A program made the translations under genes and the position numbers. A stretch of 64,000 bases of DNA, from NCBI RefSeq assembly GCF_004664715.2, contig NC_051074.1, forward strand, positions 18,601,558 to 18,665,557. The letters are read 5' to 3'. The first letter of the stretch is position 1; every line of letters starts with the position of its first letter. This DNA comes from Peromyscus leucopus (lineage: Eukaryota > Chordata > Mammalia > Rodentia > Cricetidae). A model generated the notes under the pieces. That model ran no database searches. It worked only from the letters and a program-made list of their open reading frames with translations, and had not been told where the DNA came from. Below, piece after piece: positions 22,722 through 32,665 of the stretch.

Positions 22722-23310
22722 GTGGTAGGCAAGTGCTAAAATGACCGCCAAGAATTTTGCCTCTGGAACTCGTACTCTGTGCTCACCCCTTCCTCTAGAG
22801 TAGGCTAAACCTGAGTGAGTCACTGAACTCGCCTCTAAAAGGCAGCTTATGCTAAAAGGCAGGGGATAATTCTGAGCTTAGATTCCCAGAGGCCCTGGAG
22901 TGCCATGCCTGTTGACTTTTGCCTTTTAGCCCCTTTAAATTCCCTTGTTTATTTGGCCCACAAGCCTCCTCTCATGTTTCGTGTCTGGGGTAAACCAGCC
23001 GCGATATGGGTGACGCCAGAAAGAGTTCCAAGAGACAAGACGTTAATGTCTTAGCGAACAGCCAGCAGGCGCCTGGGACCTGACAAGAGCCGCATGTCTG
23101 AGCCATGTCAGCTATTGGCTTCTGAGGGAAACTCGAGAGAGTCAAACCTTGAGGTGACTGCACCCCTGACTGACACCTTGAGTTAGCCCGCGGGAGCCTT
23201 TGAGGGAGACACTTAGCTACCCGTGCCTGGCTTCCTGACCCACAGAACCGCAAGACAATGAATGCCTTGAGTTTCAAGCTAATTTCGGGGGCAGTATGTT
23301 CTAGAACGTT
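22722..23310 (+). mobile_element. Ancient mammal-wide LTR-like repeat
   Basis: The order matches a common old mammalian LTR-class repeat: TGTGGTAGGCAAGTGC, AATGACCGCCAAGAATTT, GCGAACAGCCAGCAGG, CCTTGAGGTGACTGCACCCC, GACTGACACCTTGAG, TTCCTGACCCACAGAACCG and a terminal GTTTCAAGCTAATTTCGG. The exact family name is not certain. It retains several CpGs, so it may be mistaken for a CpG-rich feature. Confidence 0.6.
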
Positions 23311-23349
23311 GCTTCTGGTTTTTTTTTTTTTTTTTTTCTTCAGTCTGTT

Positions 23350-23374
23350 CAGAGAAGCCCTGTCTCAAAAAACC

Positions 23375-23412
<38 letters not shown>
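23350..23412 (+). mobile_element. B1 3' fragment with (AAT)n tail
   Basis: Only the B1 end is present (CAGAGAAGCCCTGTCTCAAA), followed by about 13 AAT units. A run of about 19 T precedes it at 23319. Confidence 0.75.
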
Positions 23413-23413
<1 letters not shown>

Positions 23414-23989
23414 GTCTGGTAACAGCTGTTCTTCCTGCTATACCGTACTGCTGCTCACCCAAATCCAACCACACCCACCTTATTTTAAAATGGTGTATGG
23501 TCCTTTTGTGTTCTAAAACAAACAACAACAACAAAACAAAATAAAAAAAAAACAAGCACAGACCCTCTTGGGTTCTTGGTAATCGGACATTTTATCAACA
23601 TCTTTTCAATGTAGTTCCCCCCCCCCAACTATACCATCCGCCTGCAGTTTCCAATCACACCACATGTTCACATGTTCTTATGCTCCCCTTGATGTGCCCT
23701 GCAGTCTCCTCTATCTAGAATGCTCAGCAGCCTCACTGCTCACTCTCCCAACATCCAGCAAGACTCGGGCCAGGGCATCTTCTCTCTGCCACCCCCTCTG
23801 TGACAGGCAAAGCAGGACTGAATAGTTCTCAGTTCTCTTTTTACCATCCTCTCCCCGGCTCAGCTACGGTCTCCTGTAGGTGAGCAAAGTGCTTCTCAGA
23901 GTGTGAGCCAAGTGGGGCCGACCTGACTGGGCTCCAAACCCTAAGCCCACCTTAGTCAGCTGGAAATCTTGCACATAGCCATCCATTGA
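23413..23989. other. Unassigned unique sequence
   Basis: CAAAA-rich run at 23519-23552 and a 10-base C run at 23616. No gene is recognised. Confidence 0.4.
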
Positions 23990-23994
23990 AATCT

Positions 23995-24050
23995 CAAACT
24001 TCTAGTCCGTAAAATGAGAATAACAACAACTGTTTCCTAAAAACACGACA
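23995..24050 (-). mobile_element. MIR fragment
   Basis: AGTCCGTAAAATGAGAATAA followed by CAACAACTGTTTCC matches the inverted MIR segment (CATCTGTAAAATGGGGATAA). Short. Confidence 0.45.
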
Positions 24051-24060
24051 GTAAGTAGGG

Positions 24061-26200
24061 TTAGTGAAGAGGAATATGGGAGAAGAGCTCAGTGGAGGGC
24101 CTCCTCCCACTAGGTTCGATACATTATTTTTTTATCACTAATTGCATCTGAAACTACAAGGGCTAGCACATATTAAATTTCAATTAGTGTCTCACGATTC
24201 TATCAGGATTGTTTGCACTTTCACTGGGGGGAAATGACATACAGAAGTAAAAGTAGAATTTCAGACATCCCGAGTACCTGCTTTGCCTCCTCCAAAAACT
24301 AACTCTGAGTGGTTAGTATTATTAATATTAAAATGACTAATAAGTTAGGAGGTAGGGGAGTGTAGAGTGCATTTGTCCTCTGCACTATTTGTCAGGAGTC
24401 TGAAAATGAGGAGGTTTTCTCCAAAGTAAAGATAAATATTAATGTGATGGAGTAATTGTAGTCTTAAGGGTGTAGAAAATATTTCCATTTTTCTGAAAGG
24501 AAAAAAAAAAAAACTTGCCAGGAAATGCATGTGAGGTCTGTACTGTTTGACAGGCTCTTTCCAGCTGTGGGATGCAGTGGGAGGGAGGGACACAGGCTGA
24601 GCAACTCAGTGATCTGGCTGGGGATCCACCTCTCTACTGGCTGCTGTGTGAGCCTAGGCAGGCAGGACACATGGGTGCCATCTGTTCAGAGGGGGTGGGC
24701 TGGACATGCCCAGTCTCCCTGATTCATGGCCATGGATGAAGCAGCAACAGAGATAATGCATGCGAAGACAATATTTGAAAGTTGAGGCAAACAGAAGTGC
24801 ATGCTGTGTATATTTCTGCGGCTTCCTATTTAAATAAGAAGTAGCCAAGCACGTGTGAGGACAGCAATGGGAGCTATAATTGAGTCGGCTTATGTAAATG
24901 TGGTGTTTTTCTTAAAAGCTTTCCAAAAAATTCTAAAGGAAGTCATAAGACTAAAAGTCATTTTAAGGAACTTTTTTTTTTCTTTTTGGAGTAGAAAAGA
25001 TTTTTCATTTTTGGAGCTAAAAGAACATTTAAAAAAAAAAGGATCTAGTATTTAGCATGAGGGAACTAGGCTGCAAGGCAGGAGGCGGCTTCTTCACTCG
25101 GAGCTTGAACCCTTGCAGATGCCAGGAGGCAGGTACATTGGCTCCTGAAGACCAGTGCTACATCCTCCTCATAATTGTGTTTAACAGCTTGTGGGGCAGC
25201 CCAGCTGAGCTTAAGCCTTTGTTCAAAGCAGGTATCTGTGTGGAAAAATGAAAAATAGAAGACTGCTACAGGTAACCATGGTCGCTCTTCAAAGGTACAC
25301 ATTCGGATACAGAAAAATAACAAATGCAAACAGACAAACAGTGTTTGCATACGCAAGGCCCCGGTACCAGACTTAGATTATCCTTTAGAGCCCAAATCCA
25401 CTCGTCACGATGTGGGACAGAAAGGAGCATGTGGATGTCTCCCATGCTAAGTGCCTCGTGGAGATAAGTTGCAACAAGACAAGGCCTTCAGACCAGTGAC
25501 ATAATCAATCTGGTGGAAGACTGACAAGCTTCTTTAACTGGGGGCGTAAGAGCCAAAGGCTGACCCCAGAGACCTCCACGACACACCAGGAGAAGTCCTG
25601 TCATCTCCGCTAACCTGTTCAGTTACATGACATCACTGCATTTTTTTTAAAAGTCAAAAACCAACTTTTAACTTTTTTTTTGCCATTGTGTTTTAAATTC
25701 CGATTTCTTTCTCTTCTTTCCTCTACACTCAATTATTAAAATCACCAACTGCTCAACAATTAAAAATATTTCAGAAAGCAGTGATGCCAAATTTGGATTG
25801 ACTAAAGTGAAATCCAACAGAAGGAAAGATATTTTCAACATTTCCATGCTTGATGCATTGTTTAAGGATATGGCAACACAGGATTAAAACTGACATCTTG
25901 CCTCCCCCCCCCACCCCGACCCCCATGAAATCAGCATGCATTAGAGCCTAATTCTGGTCAGGAGGCACCTGAGTGAAACACACTAATGTATTCACAACAC
26001 ACTATTTTTTTTTTCTTGTCTTACTTCCATTTTGAAATATACTTGAGCTACGGCTTGATGATACAGTAAATAAGACAAAGTTTTGGTTTGGGAACAACAA
26101 ATCAAAGAAGTTCTTGGTTTCATTTTAAAAAGAATTTTTGGAATTTTAGAGAATCTTACTAAAATGTCATAGATAGAGTTGCGCAGCAGCCCTCCATCTA
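24061..26200. other. Unique, mostly AT-rich sequence
   Basis: No gene or interspersed repeat is recognised over 2.1 kb. TTTCAATTAGTGTCTCACG near 24178 sits in a repeat-free block that could be conserved. Short A and C runs occur (24500, 24968, 25903). Confidence 0.35.
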
Positions 26201-26460
26201 AATCTGACCTATATTGTCTCTCAACGACGCGGAGCTACACGCTTGCACAAATGGAGTGCACAGCGAGCCTCACGGAGAAGCGGAGTTGCCCTTCGCCTCT
26301 GCGCACAGATCCGCTCCAAGCACTGGCTTCCTCTTTCCGGAGGGTGACAGAACCCTGAGCAGGCTCTTTCCAGGCCCGGAGGTTAAAATCATGTCCGACA
26401 GCTCCTCCCCTCACCCCTTTTATCATAAGGTATATATTCAATTCCATCCAGTTCACTAGC
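26201..26460. other. CpG-enriched patch
   Basis: CpGs are much denser here than in flanking DNA (for example ACGACGCGGAGC, CAGCGAGCCTCACGG, TTCGCCTCTGCGC). An 81-codon plus-strand frame at 26214-26459 and a 78-codon minus-strand frame overlap; neither has a recognisable domain. It could be a decayed repeat or a regulatory patch. Confidence 0.3.
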
Positions 26461-27334
26461 TGGGTCCCCATAAACTTTCACTGTTCGTGGTGCTAAAGAT
26501 GCAAAGACTGACGTTGCTTTTTAAAAGTTCATGGATTAATGGCCCCTTTCACGCACCGTCCTGCGTTCTAGGAAGCGGGCTGTACTTTGGGGGTGGGCTA
26601 AAGATTTAATGGCAAATCAACTCATTTTTTTTCCTATGGAAGCAAATGTTCACAGCAGTGCTAGTGGTTACAGAGCTGATCAAATGAAAGCTTATTTAAT
26701 GCCTAATGTGGTTGAAATCCTCTACAGTGTCATAGAAAAGTGTGATGGATGGAAACTACGCTGTCGTAAATATGGAGCATTTCAGATATGAGTTACTCTG
26801 TACCAACTTTCAGAGCATGGGGAATACTTTCCAACATTACCTTGCTCGGCCACATGAGGCTCGTCTTAATTTTTATAAATTAAGAAGTAAAGTGTGGAGA
26901 GATCAAGCAAGAAGCTACTGCCGTAGGACACACTAGTTAAGAAGGAGCAGGTCCAGGTCTGGAACCTCGGCTCCTGGCCTGGGAGTGCATGCTCTTCCTT
27001 CTGGGATATTCTAAGACTGTCCCAGAAATGTCTCTGGGGTAACAGAGATAGTCACAGCAAGGCACTGAATTCTATATAAAGTTGTAAATAAAATGTTCAC
27101 CTAGAACTTTCTAGTTTTCTTAAAATAGCTGCTTTCTTCTTTTAAGTGTGTCGTGAACAGGCTGTACTTCACAGTAGCTCCTTTGGCAAGCGATGAGTTG
27201 TTGGTTAAGCATTATTACCAGACTGGTTAGTTCTTAACTCTATTTCTATGACCATCTTTAAAAGAATTTCTCTTCAATTTTCAGGTTAGAAACGCAACAT
27301 ACTGATTAATTAGAAAAAAAAAGAAGCTAAGAAA
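26461..27334. other. Candidate conserved non-coding block at 26600-26940
   Basis: Repeat-free. Short overlapping plus-strand frames (26609-26791, 26742-26936) are in different phases and show no domain. The even composition and lack of repeats suggest a conserved element or decayed exon, without proof. Confidence 0.3.
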
Positions 27335-27422
27335 CTGTGAAGAAGAAGGAGAAAGAGGAGGAGGAGGAGGAGGAGGAGGAGGAGGAGGAGGAGAAGGAGA
27401 AGGAGGAGAAGGAAGAAGAAGT
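27335..27422 (+). repeat. (GGA/GAA)n purine tract
   Basis: About 88 bases of purines made of GGA and GAA triplets. Minus-strand poly-Ser frame is an artefact. Confidence 0.93.
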
Positions 27423-28404
27423 TTGTAAAGACTGATCCTGCTTCATTTGTATCCGGGTTACCTGAGAGCTTTTTGTCTGTCTGTCTTGTGGTTTAAATGA
27501 AGGAGCAAGCATTCCAGACCACTTATTAAGGCATTAGTTATGCAAGCCTTCCATATTTCACCAAGCATTTTAAGCAAAAGCTTAAATACTGAAGAAAATT
27601 AGACTGAAGTAGGAGTTTCTTTTTTTTTCCTAAGAGAGACCAAATGAGGCTCTAGGAACCAAAAGTGTTAACAAATGGGCAGCATTTGCAACAAAAAAAA
27701 AAATTTTAAAATTAAAATGCTTGGATTCCAGATAGAGACGTTTGTACTGCTAGCTGCTAATCTGAGTGTCAGAAGTAAATCCATTGTGACTGGCTGCCTA
27801 AACGCAGCATCTCTAGCTATTTCCAGGCTCATACATATATCCTGTGTGTGAAGACTCACCCTTGCCCTTTCTGCCTACCTCCATCTCACCTGCGAACACA
27901 CATGGTTGATTAGTGTGGCCCACTACTTTAACTTTGTGGGTAGAATAGTGCACTTTCCCACATGTTACCAAGCTGCAAGCTTTTGTTAGCTCTCTTGGGA
28001 AATTTGTGGCAGTGTGAAATGAACTTCTGTCACCACTCAATGGATTGCAAAAAATAGTTTAGTTCTTGCTAAAGACCTGGATCATATCTTGAAAGATTGC
28101 ATGATCCAATCAGAATCTCTTCAACAAGATCGCTTATAGCCGGTCTGGTTTCAATGTGTGAAATGGATATAATATGCTTCAGAGTGTGTAGTTGGCTATA
28201 TTCTTCCATTTTATGCCTTCAAGATAAGTCCTTGGCATGGATTTTTATAAGCACATAAAAAGAAAACAATGCAAGGTAAGTATGCCTAAATACTGATACT
28301 GCTATGCTGTGGGCATGGAACTGACCACCATTAAGAATTACTCTGAAAAGAAGGGGCTGGAGAGAACTTCTCATTTGGATTCTGGGTCAAGCTGTGTTGC
28401 TAAA
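27423..28404. other. Unassigned unique sequence
   Basis: No gene or repeat is recognised. Minus-strand frames at 27668-28040 lack recognisable features. Confidence 0.4.
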
Positions 28405-28540
28405 TATAAAGGCAGCCTTTGGGTAAGCTGCCTAGTCCTTCTGGGCCTTTGTTCTTCTCTGTGCAGATGGAGTTAGTAACGTCTACATGGCTGGCTTGAG
28501 AAGTACTAAGCACTTAGCAGTAATGTCTGTTAAAGCTAAA
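28405..28540 (-). mobile_element. MIR SINE fragment
   Basis: Order matches the inverted MIR 3' half: GGGTAAGCTGCCTAGTCCTT, CTGGGCCTTTGTTCTTCTCT, GTGCAGATGGAGTTAGTAAC, and AAGCACTTAGCAGTAATG. Confidence 0.7.
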
Positions 28541-28683
28541 TATGTTAATTTTGTTTTGTTCTCTCTGGTCACCATTCTCTTTTCTGCTCCATAAGCAAGC
28601 TAAGCTATCATTGGTGCCTGTGTGCACATGTCTAGAAACTTGCATGTACATGTGGCTTTTAGACCACTAAATGTTCAGCCCAG

Positions 28684-29192
28684 TGTGGTGATAATTTGTT
28701 TGTGCTCTAACAAGTAATCTTGCCTGAAGATCAGAGTGTAGAGCTAAGCCACTAGTTTACCATAGAGGCCAGGCAGTAGTGGCACACACCTTTAATCCCA
28801 GCATTTGGGAAGGGGAAGCAGGAAGATCAGGAGTTCAAAGCTACCCTGGGCTACATGAGATTGATCCAGTCTAAAAGAGAAATAGAGCCAGGTGGTGGAG
28901 GCACACACCTTTAATCCCAGCACTTGGGATCTCATGCCTTTGATCCCAGTACTTGGGAGGCAGAGGCCTTTACTCCCAGCACTAAGGAGGTGGAGACAGG
29001 AAGTGATATGGCTGGGTGCAGAGAGGAATATAAGGCAGGAGGAGACAGGAGCTCAGCCTCCTTTCAGGCTGAGGAGTTGGCGAGGTAAGAAGTAGCTGTG
29101 GCTGGCTCCTTTGTCTCCCTGATCTTTCAGCATTTACCCCTATATCTGACTCTGGGTTTTTATTATTAAAACCAATTAGAATTCACACTACA
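28684..29192 (+). mobile_element. Solo LTR, B1-containing family (copy 3), exact TSD
   Basis: Starts TGTGGTGATAATTTG, ends ATTCACACTACA. An exact 6-bp duplication GCCCAG flanks it (28678-28683 and 29193-29198). It contains at least two B1-derived modules with CACACACCTTTAATCCCAGC, a third partial one, then GGAGACAGGAGCTCAG, GCTGAGGAGTTGGCGAGG and ATTTACCCCTATATCTG. It is the longest copy of the family here because of the extra B1-like module. Confidence 0.88.
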
Positions 29193-29198
29193 GCCCAG

Positions 29199-30039
29199 TA
29201 CTGATATTTGGGGTAGTTGCCTTTACAAATTTCAAAATAACATTTTTACATTATTTATATTGAATATTTTGAACAACTACTGTACTTCTAATTTGTACAA
29301 TTAATATGATATTTTCTTTATAACAAGAATTTTGACCCAAAAATATATAAAAGAGACTTGTAATTAAAAGGGAAAATATAAATGAATAACCACATGCCTG
29401 GAAAAAAGAATATAAAAAATGTGTAATTTAAAATTCATTCTCATATCAAACAAAATAATAGAATTCTAAATGGTAAAAATTAAAAAAGAAGATATTTTCA
29501 AAAGATGTGTTAAAGAATGGTAGGAAAATCTTACTGAGGACCACACAGTTTTATAAAAATGGTTTTGCTAACATGTACATTTTGCTCTCTGAATATGCCA
29601 AGACCACCAAGAGCATCAGAGAACAGACCCTGGTAATGAGAGTCCTGTGGTTGCTCATGGTGACATGGCCTAGCGAATGTCCACAGTCCTCTGCTTAAGC
29701 TGAGATATGAGAACACAGTGATTCGGAAAGCACAGACACAAATATGTCTACAACCAGGCTTATCTGAAATTAGTGTCCAAATTCAGTTTTCCCGGGTTCC
29801 TCACTTAACTTCTGCTATGTCTCCCCCTTTAGCAAGCAGGCAGGGGCTAGTAAGCTATTTTTTTTTTTTTATGGTAAGACAATACCTATTTTCAAAATAC
29901 TACTCAATTCATTTTATATTTACTTACTTTAAGATACATTTCACCGAAAGAACACTTTAGGCGGGGTGAAAAGGGAAGCTGTGATCCTGGCTTTTGTCTC
30001 CCCAAAGCCTGGACTAACACCAATAGAGAAAGGGACAAA
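29199..30039. other. Unassigned AT-rich sequence
   Basis: No gene is recognised. Short frames at 29507-29716 overlap on both strands with no recognisable features. Confidence 0.4.
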
Positions 30040-30930
30040 GACAATATAGGTATGTACATGTATTATTGCAACATAAAAAGAATGAAAAGGTTGAAATTCT
30101 GTAATCTGCAACAAAATGGGTGGGATTAGAGGATGTTATGGGAACTGAACTCTACCAGGCTTTTTTGGGGCATCAACCAGCTCCCAAATCATGACACAGA
30201 GACTTATTAGTTATGAATGGTTGGCCTAGCTTAGGCTCATTTCTGGCTAGCTCTTTTAACTTGAATTAACCTGCTTCTCTCTATCTATCTTTTGCCTCGG
30301 GGCTTTTTACTTTCTTTCCTTCTCTACATCTTACTTTCCCTGCTTCTCATGTCTGCTGGCTGGTGGCTGCCTGGCTTCTTGCCCTAGGAGTGTCCCTCAT
30401 TCTCTCTTCCTTCTTCTCTCATTCTTCTCAAGCCTAGATTTCACCTCCTATTTATTCTCTCTCCCTCCCTGCCCCACCTATCCTTTCTCCTGCGTAGCTA
30501 TTGGCCGTTCAGCTCTTTATTAGACCAATCAGGTGCCTTAGGCAGGCACGGTGAAACAGATGCAACACATCTTTACACAATTAAACACACATCCTTGCAT
30601 CATTAAACAAATGCAGCAGAAACAAATGTAACACACCTTTACACAGTTAAAGTAATATTCCGCAGCATAAACAAATGTAACACATCTTTACATAATTAAA
30701 ATAATATTCCACAACAGTGAACTAGGTCATACACAGAAAGGCAAATACTGCATATTTTCTCTCATCTGTGGAAGAGTAAAAATCTGATCTGCATGTACCA
30801 TAGTGGGGGGAAGGATGACTAGAGGGAGATTGGATAATGGGTACCCAAAACACAGTCCATAGCAGGAACACATTCTAGTTTTGTACAGTGCAGTCAGGGT
30901 AGGGATTCATGGCTCAAACAGCCAGTTACA
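30040..30930 (+). mobile_element. Old L1 3'-end fragment, interrupted by LTR
   Basis: Left part: AAAAAGAATGAAAAGGTTGA, ATTCTGTAATCTGCAACAAA and ATGGGTGGGATTAGAGG. Right part after 30722: ACACAGAAAGGCAAATACTG, CATATTTTCTCTCATCTGTG and AGAGGGAGATTGGATAATGG. Together they follow the usual L1 3' end order (GAATGAAATCCTGTCATTTG, ACAACATGGATGG, then AAGACAAATATCGCATG). The LTR at 30146-30716 splits it. Confidence 0.75.
30146..30716 (-). mobile_element. Solo LTR (family B, copy 1)
   Basis: Inverted relative to 42522-43118, and sharing GCTATTGGCCGTTCAGCTC, CACCTTTACACAGTTAAAG and a terminal ATATTCCACAACA. Ends are TGAACTCTACC and TTCCACAACA. Flanks GGGAAC (30140-30145) and GTGAAC (30717-30722) agree at 5 of 6. 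One end carries several related units with ACACATCTTTACACAATTAA, resembling a repeated U3. Confidence 0.85.
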
Positions 30931-31370
30931 TATTTATATATCTTATATTCTATAAATAACCAGAAGAGAGGAGCTTAGAGAGTCCAAATGAACAATGATA
31001 AGGAGAGAGAAGTACCGATCATTCTTATTTGATCACTATGCATCATATACATGTTGTGAAATATACAGTGTGCCTTATGAGCCAATACACTTATTATACA
31101 TCTATAAAACAAATTAAATATTCAAGCAGATTGAAGTGTTAACCCCTCTAATTGCATCAATAAACTTTTTATATACATATCTAATTAGCACACTGTAACC
31201 CTTAAGCATGTACACCTGAAATTATTAACAGCAAAGCCCCAAAGCTTAGGCCCTTTGTCTCTTGAAGGTGTAAGAATCACAAATTTGAGCGGAGAAGGTC
31301 AAACACATATTCTTCTCTCTCCTTAACTCCTCCGACTAAAGCATGCTTCCTGCGCTGGGGAACTCGGAAG
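30931..31370. other. Unassigned AT-rich sequence
   Basis: No gene or repeat is recognised. Confidence 0.4.
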
Positions 31371-31828
31371 TGTGGTGATATTTCATTTGTGCTTTAATAA
31401 ATAAAGCTTGCCTGGAGATCAGAGGGAAAAGGCCAGCCATTATAAGTAAACAAACAAGTCAGGCTGCGGTAGCAGGCAGGATCTCTGTGTGTTCAAGGAC
31501 ACACTGGAAACAGAGCCAAGCGTGGTGACACACGCCTTTAATCCCAGTACCAACCATAGAGACCTGGAGGTCTGTACAAACAGAGAATGGCAGAGCTGTG
31601 TAGGAAGAGAAAGTGATGTAGCTGGACAGAGAGAGCAAATCAGATGGCAGAATAGCAAGGCATATAGGCATGTGTAGACAGGAAGTAACTCACATTTGGA
31701 AGCTGCAGAGTTGGTGAGGTAAGGTTGGCTGGTGGCTTTCCCTATTTCCCTCATCTGTCTAAGGCTTTCACCCCTATATTTGGCTCTGTGTCTTTTATTT
31801 AATAAGACCATTTAGAAATTCCTCTACA
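31371..31828 (+). mobile_element. Solo LTR, B1-containing family (copy 4)
   Basis: Starts TGTGGTGATATTTCATTTG, ends TTCCTCTACA. Flanks CGGAAG (31365-31370) and TGGAAG (31829-31834) match at 5 of 6. Contains AATAAATAAAGCTTGCCTGG, a rearranged B1 module (AGGATCTCTGTGTGTTCAAG then CACACGCCTTTAATCCCAG) and TTTCACCCCTATATTTGGCT. The 123-codon minus-strand frame at 31440-31811 lies wholly in this LTR and is not a gene. Confidence 0.85.
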
Positions 31829-31834
31829 TGGAAG

Positions 31835-32527
31835 AGAGTGGAGAAGCGTTTGTAAGAACCGACAGTGTACGGGAGGTCAGGCAGATATTTGGGTGGCTCC
31901 GACTCCCAGCAGAGGCCGCAAGAAGCAGCCAAACTGAAAATCATTTCCAAAGTCTGAGCCCAGAGCACTCTTTCCCCACAGAACGAAGTGCCTCCCCAAC
32001 GACCCTAGGCAGACAGGAAGGACCCTGGACGGCTTATGGAGACGGTCAGGCTTTAGCGTGGCACATGGTGTAAAAGGAGGAACCTTTGTCATCGAGCGTG
32101 ACTTCAGGAAGTGGAGAGAGACGTTGACTCTGGGAGACCCATTGAAGAGGAACAACGGATCAAGGCAGAGGCAGAGGGCTACAGTTGACTACAGTCAACC
32201 ACCCATCCTGCCGCCTCCTACAATACCCATCTGTGTCCCTGTTAAGTCTCCGCACTGCAAATGCCACCCCAGAGAGAAGTGAGGGTCAGACTCAGGGTGT
32301 AGTATAAAATCCACCAGTGCCAAATAAGAATTAACTCCCGGCATTATTTCATACCTGATTTAGTGGTGCTCATACAGTCAGGCATAACGAAACATACAGA
32401 ATCTGGCTAGCTGCTTGAGACAGAGGTAAGACTGGGCAAGCAAGAATAGCTCCCACTGTCAGAACCTCCCTTGGTCATCCCAAGCCTCATTGACGGGTCT
32501 CTTGAAGTTTGGAAGCTGAGAGGCAAA
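31835..32527. other. Unassigned sequence
   Basis: Short frames on both strands (31828-32282) with no recognisable domain. No repeat is recognised. Confidence 0.4.
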
Positions 32528-32665
32528 GGAGCCGCGGCAGAGGAATCGGGGGGGGGGGGGGCCTTTCACAGCACGCACTGCCGCATTCTTGCAGCAGTCA
32601 CTCACTCCGCAACCGCGTTCGGTAATGAAGTGCCGCACTTGACTCTGCGGCCGGCCGCCTCACAT
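32528..32665. promoter_or_regulatory. CpG-dense patch with G14 run
   Basis: More than ten CpGs in about 140 bases, against near absence in flanking DNA. It contains a run of 14 G at 32548-32561, AACCGCGTTCGG, and the 12-bp palindrome GCGGCCGGCCGC at 32647-32658. No TATA box or clear exon is visible. It could be a small CpG island, an orphan promoter or a young GC-rich insertion. Confidence 0.3.

Noticed and set aside
22722..23310. CpG-bearing stretch as a promoter
   Set aside because: Sequence order matches an ancient LTR-like repeat, which explains the residual CpGs.
31440..31811. 123-codon minus-strand frame
   Set aside because: Lies entirely within a solo LTR with target duplications.
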